Shown: piece by piece, positions 16,283 to 24,987 of the stretch | Layout: each line of letters opens with the position of its first letter | Numbering within the stretch: position 1 is the stretch's first letter | From: Lachnospiraceae bacterium | GTDB taxonomy: Bacteria; Bacillota; Clostridia; Lachnospirales; Lachnospiraceae | NCBI GenBank assembly: GCA_017484135.1 | Contig: JAFUTQ010000077.1 | Span: 1 to 33,057 of the forward strand | Reading direction: 5' to 3' | Length of the DNA: 33,057 nucleotides | Notes under the pieces: model-generated | Databases searched by the model: none | Told to the model about the DNA's origin: nothing | What the model saw: only the letters and a program-made list of their open reading frames with translations | Translations under genes and position numbers: made by a program

Positions 16283-18112
16283 CTACTTTTTCCCAGTATT
16301 TTCCAGGAAAACATTCAGTGCAAAGCCCAGACCCAGCACCAGCCATGCCAACGGTGCCAGCGCCACGCAGGAATCATTGGCAATGCCCATAATTGCATAA
16401 CCGAACACACCCAGCAGGATGCCCAGCGCGCTACAGCTGTATACATCCCGAAAGTCGCTTTTGAAGCAAAGGCGCAGCGTCTGAATCACGTAGATCCCCA
16501 CAAACGCCAGAAAACAGAGCAGCCCCGGCACGCCATACTGGATTCCGTACTGCAGATACAGGCTGTGCGGCTTTGTAATCAGCTGATCCTGAAAGCCCGC
16601 GTTGATTCTGGCAACATAGTCGTTCTGCGGGAAGACAACGGAAAACGTGTCCGCACCTGCCCCCAGAATCAGATAGTTTTTCAAAAGCGGTATGCTTCTG
16701 GCCCACAGGTAGCCACGGTAGTCAAAAAAGCTGTCATAATCCGTAAAGACCGCAGTCTCCGCCTTCTGCATGGTGTCCACCTTATAGGCATAGTTCAGAT
16801 AGGTATATCCCACTTCCCCTTTGGCAAAGCCGTATCGGTGTCCGTCAACCACCGCCTCACCCACATAGGTATACGGTTCGCTTCCGTTATAAGAGTGTAC
16901 CGTCACATCCGAAAACCGCTCATCGTCAAAGCGAATGCTGCCATCCTCCCTGATCGTGAACGGAAGCTCTGTCCCGTCTTCCTCCCATGCCTGAAAGCTC
17001 AGGCTTCCGTCTTCTCCCTCCTCGCAACGCATGGAGAGGTTCTTTCCGCTGTACTTTAAGGTAACGTGATCCTCTTCTACCTGAAAGTCTTCTACCTGAT
17101 ATTCATTTTTCTCCGGCACCAGTCCATTCCTTAGATAGGAAAGGAGATGGATGCCCGCGGCGTGCATATAGATGCCTCCAACGATCAGAACCGCCAAAAC
17201 GCCCGCCAACAGAAGCGGAATTTGTCTGGTTCTCTTTCTTATGTAGATCAGGATTCCAAAAAAAGCGGTCACTGCAAAGGACAGCAGAAACGCCCTCGAC
17301 CCGGAGCCAAGTGCGCACAAAAGGACAAGCAGACTTGTGATTGCCCATGCAGCTTTTTTCTTCCGCTCTCTGTGCCCTACACACAGCATGATGCTGATTG
17401 GCACAAACAACACGCCAAACACGCCTACATAGTTGGGATTATAGAACGTCAGATAGACCTGCAGATGTCCGCTGCCGGAAAAGGTAAAGGACAGCTGATC
17501 CTTGAGACTCGCATATCGGGTAGGAATATACAGGCTTTTCCCCAGTGCGGATTCCCAGAAATCATGCCCGGTCATCTGCGTGAGTCCGAGCACTCCAAGC
17601 ACAAGCAGGAGCACGAACAGACCCTTTTGGATCACTTCAAAATCCTTCTGTGTTTTTACAAAATAGTAGGTATATACGGTCACCATACAATAAGAAAGAA
17701 CCACCCAGATGGACTCGAACTGCTCATAAATCCCGTGAAAACCATAGCTGCGGTACTTGGAAAAAAGTGTGGACAGCAATGCCAAAAGCGCAAAGCCGAC
17801 AAGCGGAATCAGCCATTTTGCCTGTTTGATGCGTGCGAGACTGTCATGCTCTTTTCTGCCCCTATATAGGGTAACCCCCAGAATCAGTGCCATGACGACC
17901 GCTGTCAGAACCAGCAAAACGCCCTTACAGTACAGAAAAATATCAAATGCCTGGTTGTCATCCGGAAACCATGCAAACTGACTCAGCCCGGGGTTGTAGA
18001 TACGAAGGCGCATCATCAACGGGATGATGCACAGCACAAACAAAACGGGCAGTAAGCGGTAGTTTTTTCCCGAAGATGCGTTGTTTGTTTTTTTTGCCTT
18101 GTATCTGTTCAT
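16283..18112 (-). CDS. O-antigen ligase / polymerase-like (Wzy_C) membrane protein
   Basis: A 609-aa polytopic membrane protein. N-terminal helices begin near residue 20 and continue to about 320. A large extracytoplasmic insert (about 325-470), rich in Asp/Glu and Gly, is followed by the Wzy_C family block (LILGAGADTFSVVFPQNDYV, then ITKPHSLYLQYGIQYGVPG) and three to four C-terminal helices. The family transfers or polymerises lipid-linked glycans at the outer face of the membrane. In a Gram-positive this suggests a wall polysaccharide or glycoprotein step. The start ATG is 7 nt after GAGGT. It begins 25 nt after carB ends and is probably in the same transcript. The gene is followed by paralog B's promoter, with no clear terminator between them. 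Confidence 0.85.
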   Translation of the reverse strand: MNRYKAKKTNNASSGKNYRLLPVLFVLCIIPLMMRLRIYNPGLSQFAWFPDDNQAFDIFLYCKGVLLVLTAVVMALILGVTLYRGRKEHDSLARIKQAKWLIPLVGFALLALLSTLFSKYRSYGFHGIYEQFESIWVVLSYCMVTVYTYYFVKTQKDFEVIQKGLFVLLLVLGVLGLTQMTGHDFWESALGKSLYIPTRYASLKDQLSFTFSGSGHLQVYLTFYNPNYVGVFGVLFVPISIMLCVGHRERKKKAAWAITSLLVLLCALGSGSRAFLLSFAVTAFFGILIYIRKRTRQIPLLLAGVLAVLIVGGIYMHAAGIHLLSYLRNGLVPEKNEYQVEDFQVEEDHVTLKYSGKNLSMRCEEGEDGSLSFQAWEEDGTELPFTIREDGSIRFDDERFSDVTVHSYNGSEPYTYVGEAVVDGHRYGFAKGEVGYTYLNYAYKVDTMQKAETAVFTDYDSFFDYRGYLWARSIPLLKNYLILGAGADTFSVVFPQNDYVARINAGFQDQLITKPHSLYLQYGIQYGVPGLLCFLAFVGIYVIQTLRLCFKSDFRDVYSCSALGILLGVFGYAIMGIANDSCVALAPLAWLVLGLGFALNVFLENTGKK

Positions 18113-18137
18113 GTGTCATACCTCGCTGAGTCTATAT

Positions 18138-21100
18138 TTATACATTCTTAACCGTCGCGATATCCACAAGACTCAGCCTGGCCTGCGCATTTTCCAGACT
18201 TGTGGCAAGGGCGTTGGCGGTATCCATAGCTGTGATGCAGTATACGCCTGTCTCAATCGCGTTTCTGCGGATCAGAAATCCGTCCCGGTTCTTGTCCCCG
18301 TTGCCCTGTGTCGGGGTGTCGATGACCAGATCAATCCGGTGTCCCAGAATCAGATCCAGCACATTGGGAGATTCCTGTGAAATCCGTTTGGTCTGCAGAA
18401 CCTGTACGCCATGTTCCTTCAGATAGTTTGCCGTACTTCGGGTCGCATAGATTTTGTAGCCCAGCGCCTCAAACCGTTTCGCCACCTCCACGGCCTCCGG
18501 CTTGTCGGAATCCTTTACCGTCATAATCATCTGCTTGTATTTCGGCAATTGTACGCCTGCGCCAAGAAATGCCTTGTACAGCGCTTCGTCAAAGGTCTTT
18601 GCGATGCCCAGACACTCTCCGGTGGATTTCATCTCCGGTCCGAGGCTGATCTCTGCCCCACGCAGCTTTTCAAAGGAGAATACCGGCATCTTGATGGCGA
18701 TATAATCTGCCGTCGGCGCAAGTCCCGGTGTATAGCCCATTCCCCGGATGGTATTGCCGATGATGACCCGGGTCGCCAGATCCACAATGGGGATTCCCGT
18801 CACCTTGCTGATGTAGGGCACGGTTCTGGACGAACGGGGATTTACCTCGATCACATAGACCTCGTCGTCCATCACGATAAACTGGATATTGATCAGTCCG
18901 ACCACATGCAGCGCCTGTGCCAGCCGTTTGGTGTATTCCACCAGCGTTTCCTTCACTTCCTCGCTGATGGTTGGCGCAGGATATACGGAAATGCTGTCTC
19001 CGGAATGCACGCCGGTGCGCTCGATGTGCTCCATGATCCCCGGAATGAGGATATCCGTTCCGTCGCACACCGCATCCACCTCGATTTCCTTGCCCATCAG
19101 ATATTTGTCCACCAGAATCGGGTGATCCTGTGCGATCCGGTTGATGATCCCGATAAATTCCTCGATTTCTTCATCATTATAGGCGATTTTCATTCCCTGT
19201 CCGCCAAGCACATAGGAGGGACGCACCAGCACCGGATAGCCCAGACGGTTTGCCACCTCTTTTGCTTCGTCTGCCGTGTAGACCGTTCCTCCGGCAGCTC
19301 TCGGAATCCCTGTTTTCTCTAAGATCGCGTCAAAGAGCTCACGATCCTCTGCCGCATCCACGTCCTCTGCCCGGGTTCCGAGAATCTTTACGCCCATTTT
19401 CATCAGGCTCTCGGTAAGCTTGATGGCCGTCTGTCCGCCAAACTGCACCACCGCTCCGTCCGGCTGCTCCAGACGGACGATGGCCTCCACATCCTCCGGC
19501 GTCAGCGGCTCAAAATACAGCTTGTCCGCAATATCGAAGTCTGTGGATACCGTCTCCGGATTGTTGTTCACAATCACGGTTTCCCAGCCCTCTTTGGCGA
19601 AGGCCCAGGTACTGTGCACCGAACAATAGTCAAACTCAATTCCCTGACCGATCCGGATCGGACCGGAGCCTAAAACCAGCACCTTTTTCTCCGGATGTGT
19701 CTCTGCCGCCTCGTTTTCACTGCCGTAAACAGAATAGTAATACGGCGTGGACGCCTCAAATTCCGCGGCACAGGTATCTACCATCTTGAAGGCCGCCACG
19801 ATGCCGTTTTCGATACGCATATCGTGAATTTCCTGCTCGGTTTTTCCGGTCAGCTTTGCAATCACGGAATCCGGGAATTCGATGCGCTTTGCCTCCCGCA
19901 AAAGCTCCGGAGTCAGCGGTTCCTGCCCCAGCCGTTTTTCCATTTCGGTCAGGATCGCCAGCTTATCGATAAACCACAGGTCAATTTTTGTAATTTCATG
20001 GATTCGCTCATAGGAAACACCGCGTCTTAAGGCCTCTGCTATGACCCAGATCCGGCGGTCATCCACCAGCTGCAGCCGCTCATCCAGCTCCTCATCGGAG
20101 AGCGCCGAAAAGTCATAGGACAGCAGACTGTCCACGTGCTGCTCCAGCGAACGGATCGCCTTCATCAGCGCGCCCTCAAAGTTATCGCAGATGCTCATCA
20201 CCTCTCCGGTGGCCTTCATCTGTGTGGTCAGCGTTCTCTTTGCCGTGATAAATTTGTCAAAGGGCAGTCTTGGAATCTTGACCACACAATAGTCCAGCAT
20301 GGGTTCAAAGCTGGCATAGGTTTTTCCGGTAATCGCGTTTTTGATCTCATCCAGCGTATAACCCAGTGCAATTTTTGCCGCCACACGGGCAATCGGGTAG
20401 CCGGTTGCCTTGGATGCCAGCGCCGAAGAACGGGACACGCGGGGATTGACCTCGATCACGCAGTACTCAAAGGTATCCGGGTGCAGTGCGTACTGGACAT
20501 TGCAGCCCCCGGTAATGTTTAGTTCCGATATGATGTTTAACGCCGACGTGCGGAGCATCTGATACTCCTTATCACCCAGAGTCTGGGACGGTGCCACCAC
20601 GATGGAATCCCCGGTATGTACCCCCACCGGGTCGATGTTTTCCATGTTACACACGGTGATGCAGTTGCCGTTTGCATCGCGCATAACCTCGTACTCGATT
20701 TCCTTCCAGCCTGCGATGCAGCGCTCTACCAGCACCTCGCCCACGCGGCTTAGGCGCAGACCGTTGCTTAAGATATCGATCAGCTCGGTCTCGTTGTGGG
20801 CGATTCCGCCACCGCTGCCTCCCAGGGTGTAGGCCGGACGCAACACGACCGGGTATCCGATGGTGTTGGTAAATTTGATTCCGTCCTCTACATTGTGTAC
20901 CACCAGAGACGGTGCGCAGGGCTCTCCGATCTTTTCCATGGTGTCCTTAAAGGCCTGTCGATCCTCTGCCTTAAAAATCGTCTCGGCGGTGGTTCCGATC
21001 AGCTTTACCCCGTGTTTTTCCAGAAAGCCGGATTCCGCCAGCTCCATTCCCAGATTGAGCCCGGCCTGTCCGCCCAGCGTGGGCAATACACTGTCCGGTT

Positions 21101-21344
21101 TTTCCTTCAGAATGATCTGCTCGAGTACCTTGACGGTCAGTGGCTCGATATATACCTCGTCTGCAATTTCCTTGTCGGTCATGATGGTGGCGGGATTGGA
21201 ATTGACCAGCACCACCTCTACGCCCTCCTCCTTCAGAGAGCGGCAGGCCTGTGTGCCTGCGTAGTCAAACTCTGCGGCCTGCCCGATGACGATCGGGCCG
21301 GAGCCGATCACTAAAACCTTTTTGATCTCTTGATTTCTCGGCAT
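18138..21344 (-). CDS. carB: Carbamoyl phosphate synthase, large subunit
   Basis: A 1068-aa single-chain large subunit that makes carbamoyl phosphate from bicarbonate, ammonia and ATP for pyrimidine and arginine synthesis. Two homologous ATP-grasp halves are visible, each opening with VLVIGSGPIVIGQAAEFDYA and VLVLGSGPIRIGQGIEFDYC respectively. ATP-grasp blocks are GYPVVLRPAYTLGGSGGGIA and GYPVLVRPSYVLGGQGMKIA. The C-terminal MGS-like allosteric domain starts near residue 935. The length is typical of Firmicutes. The ATG overlaps the carA stop (TAATG) with GGGAGGG upstream. Confidence 0.97.
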   Translation of the reverse strand: MPRNQEIKKVLVIGSGPIVIGQAAEFDYAGTQACRSLKEEGVEVVLVNSNPATIMTDKEIADEVYIEPLTVKVLEQIILKEKPDSVLPTLGGQAGLNLGMELAESGFLEKHGVKLIGTTAETIFKAEDRQAFKDTMEKIGEPCAPSLVVHNVEDGIKFTNTIGYPVVLRPAYTLGGSGGGIAHNETELIDILSNGLRLSRVGEVLVERCIAGWKEIEYEVMRDANGNCITVCNMENIDPVGVHTGDSIVVAPSQTLGDKEYQMLRTSALNIISELNITGGCNVQYALHPDTFEYCVIEVNPRVSRSSALASKATGYPIARVAAKIALGYTLDEIKNAITGKTYASFEPMLDYCVVKIPRLPFDKFITAKRTLTTQMKATGEVMSICDNFEGALMKAIRSLEQHVDSLLSYDFSALSDEELDERLQLVDDRRIWVIAEALRRGVSYERIHEITKIDLWFIDKLAILTEMEKRLGQEPLTPELLREAKRIEFPDSVIAKLTGKTEQEIHDMRIENGIVAAFKMVDTCAAEFEASTPYYYSVYGSENEAAETHPEKKVLVLGSGPIRIGQGIEFDYCSVHSTWAFAKEGWETVIVNNNPETVSTDFDIADKLYFEPLTPEDVEAIVRLEQPDGAVVQFGGQTAIKLTESLMKMGVKILGTRAEDVDAAEDRELFDAILEKTGIPRAAGGTVYTADEAKEVANRLGYPVLVRPSYVLGGQGMKIAYNDEEIEEFIGIINRIAQDHPILVDKYLMGKEIEVDAVCDGTDILIPGIMEHIERTGVHSGDSISVYPAPTISEEVKETLVEYTKRLAQALHVVGLINIQFIVMDDEVYVIEVNPRSSRTVPYISKVTGIPIVDLATRVIIGNTIRGMGYTPGLAPTADYIAIKMPVFSFEKLRGAEISLGPEMKSTGECLGIAKTFDEALYKAFLGAGVQLPKYKQMIMTVKDSDKPEAVEVAKRFEALGYKIYATRSTANYLKEHGVQVLQTKRISQESPNVLDLILGHRIDLVIDTPTQGNGDKNRDGFLIRRNAIETGVYCITAMDTANALATSLENAQARLSLVDIATVKNV

Positions 21345-22414
21345 TATTTTGTCCCTCCCATCCTCTCAATAAATCGGTCAAACAGATACGCGCTGTCCTG
21401 CGGTCCCGGACATGCCTCCGGATGAAACTGTACGGTAAAAATATTTTTTCCCACATAGGACAGTCCCTCGTTGGTGCCGTCGTTGACATTTTCAAACGCG
21501 GGTCTGGCTATCTGTGGATTCAGTGTGTCTGCGTTCACCGCATAGCCGTGGTTCTGGGAGGAAATGTATACCTTTCCCGTCTCCAGATCGCGGACGGGAT
21601 GGTTGCCTCCCCGGTGTCCGTATTTGAGCTTGTAGGTGTCCGCCCCTGTGGCCAGTGCCATCAGCTGATGCCCGAGACAGATCGCAAATACGGGCACCTC
21701 CGAATCATACAGCTTTTTGATTTCGTTTATGATGTCTCCGCATTCTTTCGGGTCGCCCGGCCCGTTGCTGAGCATGATCCCGTCCGGCTTTTCCGCCAGG
21801 ATCTCCTCTGCCGGGGTATGCGCCGGATAGATCGTTACCTGACAGCCCCTTTTGTGCAGAGAGTGGGCAATGTTTTTCTTTGCCCCCAAATCCAAAAGCG
21901 CCACCTTTTTTCCTTTGCCGGGGAGTACCTTTTTTTCCCTGCAGGTTACCCGGTCTACCACGTTTCCGGTTCTGTATGCCTTAATTCTGGGCAGCACCTC
22001 TTCCAGATCATACTGCTCATCTGTCGTAATCATTCCGTTCATGGTTCCCTTTTCCCGCAGAATTCTGGTCAGGGCTCTGGTATCGATTCCGCTGATTCCG
22101 GGGATGTCGTATTTTTCAAGGAAATCCTGTATTGTGCCCTCGCACCGGAAATTGCTGGGCATGCGGGACAATTCTCTCACGATGTAGCCATCCGGCCAGG
22201 GGCGTCCGGATTCCATATCGGGTGTGATGCCGTAATTTCCAATCAGCGGATAAGTCATGACAACCGCCTGCCCGGCATAGGATGGATCGGTCAGAACCTC
22301 CAAATAGCCCGTCATGGAGGTGTTGAATACGATTTCACTGATCACCTCGCGCGCGGATCCGATGCTTGTCCCGGTAAATACATTGCCATCTTCTAATATA
22401 AGAAACGCTTTCAT
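21344..22414 (-). CDS. carA: Carbamoyl phosphate synthase, small subunit (glutaminase)
   Basis: About 356 aa. CarA hydrolyses glutamine and passes ammonia to CarB. The N-terminal CPSase_sm domain begins MKAFLILEDGNVFTG. The class I amidotransferase domain shows the nucleophile in VFAICLGHQLMALATGA and the His-Glu dyad in FTVQFHPEACPGPQDS. The start is ATG 22412-22414, since the family begins there; a longer open frame reaching 22561 crosses the leader. A promoter lies about 140 bp upstream. The stop overlaps the carB start by one base. Confidence 0.96.
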   Translation of the reverse strand: MKAFLILEDGNVFTGTSIGSAREVISEIVFNTSMTGYLEVLTDPSYAGQAVVMTYPLIGNYGITPDMESGRPWPDGYIVRELSRMPSNFRCEGTIQDFLEKYDIPGISGIDTRALTRILREKGTMNGMITTDEQYDLEEVLPRIKAYRTGNVVDRVTCREKKVLPGKGKKVALLDLGAKKNIAHSLHKRGCQVTIYPAHTPAEEILAEKPDGIMLSNGPGDPKECGDIINEIKKLYDSEVPVFAICLGHQLMALATGADTYKLKYGHRGGNHPVRDLETGKVYISSQNHGYAVNADTLNPQIARPAFENVNDGTNEGLSYVGKNIFTVQFHPEACPGPQDSAYLFDRFIERMGGTK

Positions 22415-22551
22415 CTTTCCCTGTCCTTTCTGCCTGCTGTCGGTCGCGGCACATGGAACCGTGACCATTTCTATTTTCCCGCACCTGCGCAAAAAAAAAG
22501 AGTATTCGCCCCTTTTTTCAAAATGCATGATTGAATGCCTAAATTGTAAAA

Positions 22552-22580
22552 AGTGTATCATATCGGGCTTTTTTTTTCAA
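22552..22580 (-). promoter_or_regulatory. Sigma-A-like promoter of carAB, with a 130-nt leader
   Basis: Minus-strand TTGAAA (22575-22580), 17 nt, TACACT (22552-22557). The leader of about 130 nt before carA includes an A6...T9 stretch at about 22491-22520. No PyrR-type binding loop or GC-rich terminator stem is evident to me, so the regulation of carAB is not shown by the sequence. Confidence 0.6.
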
Positions 22581-22600
22581 TATAAAAATGCAATCAAATA

Positions 22601-22777
22601 TGATCTGAAATGATTTGATTTGAGGGGCAGGAGGTTCCCATCGTTTCACGATGGGAACCCTTTGCGCAAGAAATCTCTGGGGAAAGCGAGCTTTTCCCAG
22701 AGATTTTTGTGCAAAGAAGTCTACGCCGACTACGTCGGCATGACCTCCTGCCCCTCAAATCAAATCATTCCAGATCA
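22601..22777. repeat. Cloverleaf-type palindromic repeat, copy 3 (inverted orientation)
   Basis: The outer arms 22601-22635 and 22743-22777 match at 34 of 35 positions. Relative to copy 2 the modules are reversed: the TTCCCATCG / CGATGGGAA hairpin (22635-22659) comes first, then the CTTTGCGC...GTGCAAAG hairpin (about 22660-22716) with a CTCTGGG/CCCAGAG core, then the GCCGAC/GTCGGC hairpin (about 22724-22741). The element lies between two diverging promoters and overlaps neither. Confidence 0.88.
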
Positions 22778-22808
22778 CATCCCCCACCACAATCCACAAA
22801 GATTTTGG

Positions 22809-22836
22809 TTGAGATTATGAAAAAACGTGTTATAAT
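22809..22836 (+). promoter_or_regulatory. Sigma-A-like promoter of the REC-GGDEF-EAL gene
   Basis: TTGAGA (22809-22814), 16 nt, TATAAT (22831-22836), about 60 bp before the ATG. Confidence 0.65.
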
Positions 22837-22896
22837 AAGAACAATTGGAATCAGAACTTTAACCGATGGTCCGACAATGAAGGAGGAATATAGAAA

Positions 22897-24585
22897 ATGG
22901 GAACTTTTGTAGAACAGCGCTTAAACCTCAAGCGCAAGGTGCTGGTAGTGGACGATGAGCTGATCAACCGCAAGCTGTTGTCACAGATTATCGGCAGGGA
23001 TTACGAGGTGCTGCTTGCAGAAAACGGAAGGAAGGCGCTTCGCATCATCCGGGAGCATCAGGAAACCTTATCCCTGATCCTGCTTGACCTATTGATGCCT
23101 GAGATGGATGGTTATGAGCTCTTAGAGATCATACATAACGATCTGGAGCTGTCGAGAATTCCGGTGATCGTACTGACTGCCGAAAAGAGCGCGGAGGTAA
23201 AGAGCCTGCAGATGGGTGCCGCAGACTTTATTCCCAAGCCCTATGACGCGCCGGAGGTCATTCTCGCCCGAATCGGCAGAACCATTGAGCTTTTTGACAG
23301 CAACACCATTATTTCCGCCACAGAGTTTGATTCTGTGACCAAGCTGTTTAACCGGGAATTTTTTATGGAGTACGCGTATTTGCACGACCAGTACTATCCG
23401 GACTTTGAAATGGATGCCTATGTGCTGGACATCAATCGGTTCCATTTGCTGAATGAGATGTACGGCCGGGCCTTCGGCAATGATGTGCTTTGCCATGTGG
23501 CTGCCAGGCTCAAGGAGCTGGTCAAGGAACGGCACGGGGTTGCCTGCCGGGACAGCGCGGATGTGTTCTTCTTCTATCTGCCGCACACGGAAACTCCCGA
23601 CGAAGTCTATCAGTACATTGAATACAGCATTCGGGATTTGTGGCAGGACGCACGCTCCCACATCCGGCTGGGAATCTATCCGAAGGTGGATCGATCACTT
23701 GACATGAACCGCCGCTTTGACTGCGCATTGCTGGCCTGCAACAGCATCCGGCATAATTTTACGTCGCACATTGCCTTTTATGATGCGGAAATGCATGAGA
23801 AGGAGGCGTTCGGCGAGCGCCTGATCTCCGAGATGGATACTGCCCTGCAGGAAAAACAGTTTCTCGTATATTATCAGCCTAAGTTTGATATTACCGGTGA
23901 TGAGCCGGTGCTGGCCTCCGCAGAGGCTCTGATCCGCTGGCAGCATCCCTCGCTGGGCATGATCAGCCCCGGACAGTTTATTCCGCTGTTTGAGGAAAAC
24001 GGTCTGATCAACAAGCTGGATCGCTATGTATGGTATGAGGCTGCTGCACAGATCCGAAAATGGCGGGATAAGTACGGCGTCACGGTTCCGGTATCGGTCA
24101 ATGTATCCCGCATTGATATCTGCGAGCCGGACTTCGTGTATGAGATCAAGCGAATTGTAAAGGACAACGGGCTGCGTCCGCAGGATTATTATCTGGAGGT
24201 TACGGAGTCTGCCTATACAGAAAATTCCGACCAGATCATTGAGGTGGTCAACGAACTGCGGGAGTATGGATTCCGGATCGAGATGGACGATTTCGGTACC
24301 GGCTATTCTTCCCTGAACATGCTGACGGATCTTCCCATTGATGTGTTAAAGCTCGACATGAAATTTGTCCGCAATATGCATACCAATGAAAAGGATTACC
24401 GCATCGTTCAGTTGATTATGGATATCGCAGAATTTCTGGATGTTACGGTGGTTGCCGAGGGTGTGGAATTTGAGGAACAGTATAAGCTTTTGAAGGAAGC
24501 AGACTGTGATGTTATTCAAGGTTTCTATTTCTCCAAGCCGGTTCCGCCGGAGGAGCTTGAAAAATTTATTGTCAAGGAGGATTGA
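22897..24585 (+). CDS. Response regulator with degenerate GGDEF and EAL domains (c-di-GMP phosphodiesterase)
   Basis: 562 aa. The receiver domain (about 13-130) has the acidic pair Asp19-Asp20, phosphoacceptor Asp64 in LLDLLMPEMDG, Thr94 and Lys114 in PKPYD. The GGDEF-like domain (about 145-300) has SADVF where GGDEF should be, so it should not make c-di-GMP. The EAL domain (about 310-555) keeps the catalytic signature: AEALIRW, SVNVSR, EVTESAY, DDFGTGYSSL, KLDMKFV, EGVE and QGFYFSKP. It is therefore likely a phosphorylation-controlled phosphodiesterase. The ATG follows AAGGAGG by 10 nt. An HPt gene begins 3 nt after its stop, pointing to a phosphorelay; no sensor kinase is in the window. Confidence 0.93.
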   Translation: MGTFVEQRLNLKRKVLVVDDELINRKLLSQIIGRDYEVLLAENGRKALRIIREHQETLSLILLDLLMPEMDGYELLEIIHNDLELSRIPVIVLTAEKSAEVKSLQMGAADFIPKPYDAPEVILARIGRTIELFDSNTIISATEFDSVTKLFNREFFMEYAYLHDQYYPDFEMDAYVLDINRFHLLNEMYGRAFGNDVLCHVAARLKELVKERHGVACRDSADVFFFYLPHTETPDEVYQYIEYSIRDLWQDARSHIRLGIYPKVDRSLDMNRRFDCALLACNSIRHNFTSHIAFYDAEMHEKEAFGERLISEMDTALQEKQFLVYYQPKFDITGDEPVLASAEALIRWQHPSLGMISPGQFIPLFEENGLINKLDRYVWYEAAAQIRKWRDKYGVTVPVSVNVSRIDICEPDFVYEIKRIVKDNGLRPQDYYLEVTESAYTENSDQIIEVVNELREYGFRIEMDDFGTGYSSLNMLTDLPIDVLKLDMKFVRNMHTNEKDYRIVQLIMDIAEFLDVTVVAEGVEFEEQYKLLKEADCDVIQGFYFSKPVPPEELEKFIVKED

Positions 24586-24588
24586 ATC

Positions 24589-24927
24589 ATGCTGACCATC
24601 GATAAGTTGAATGAATTAGGCGCAAACACCGCGGAAGGGCTGCAGAGATGTCTGAATGACGAGGGCTTTTATCTGGGTCTTGTCCCCTCCGCTCTCGAGA
24701 AAGCACGGTACGAAGAGCTGGATCAGAGGATCAAGGCCAAGGATCTGGACGGAGCCTTTGAGACTGCTCATGCACTGAAGGGAATTCTCGCAAATCTGTC
24801 TCTGACGCCTCTTTTTGATGTGGTAAATGAAATTACGGAGCTTTTAAGAAGCAAGACTGACACCGATTATTCGGGGCTTGTAGACAAAATGTGGGAGCAG
24901 TGGAACAAATTTGCGGCGCTGCTGTAA
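24589..24927 (+). CDS. HPt (histidine phosphotransfer) domain protein
   Basis: 112 aa, a single four-helix HPt domain. The phosphorylatable His lies in the motif AHALKGILANL (about residue 64), with the usual flanking helices. It carries phosphate between a hybrid kinase and a receiver domain. The gene starts 3 nt after the EAL response regulator, with GGAGG upstream inside that gene, so the two are coexpressed and the receiver next door is the obvious partner (inference). A clear terminator follows 25 bp after the stop. Confidence 0.88.
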   Translation: MLTIDKLNELGANTAEGLQRCLNDEGFYLGLVPSALEKARYEELDQRIKAKDLDGAFETAHALKGILANLSLTPLFDVVNEITELLRSKTDTDYSGLVDKMWEQWNKFAALL

Positions 24928-24951
24928 TCGACAATAACGTATGAATATTTT

Positions 24952-24987
24952 AAGGTCATGCCTGTTTCGAGGGCATGACCTTTTTTT
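24952..24987. terminator. Intrinsic terminator shared by the HPt gene and overlapping the fic 3' end
   Basis: Stem AAGGTCATGCC (24952-24962), 9-nt loop, GGCATGACCTT (24972-24982), then a run of T on the plus strand. It terminates the plus-strand operon. On the minus strand the final codons of fic run through this same hairpin and the fic stop codon lies in the stem. Confidence 0.9.

Noticed and set aside
16184-17059. Plus-strand open frame of 291 codons opposite the O-antigen-ligase-like gene
   Set aside because: A mirror of a real membrane protein gene; His- and Arg-rich composition with no known motif.
18411-19322. Plus-strand open frame of 303 codons inside carB
   Set aside because: A shadow of carB, which is complete and conserved on the minus strand.
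22415-22550. carA leader considered as a PyrR attenuator or riboswitch
   Set aside because: No PyrR-like loop, no GC-rich terminator stem before the T9 run, and no known aptamer pattern that I could see.
22709-22912. Small plus-strand frame over the copy 3 repeat and the REC-EAL promoter
   Set aside because: It runs through the repeat and the promoter boxes and has no ribosome site.
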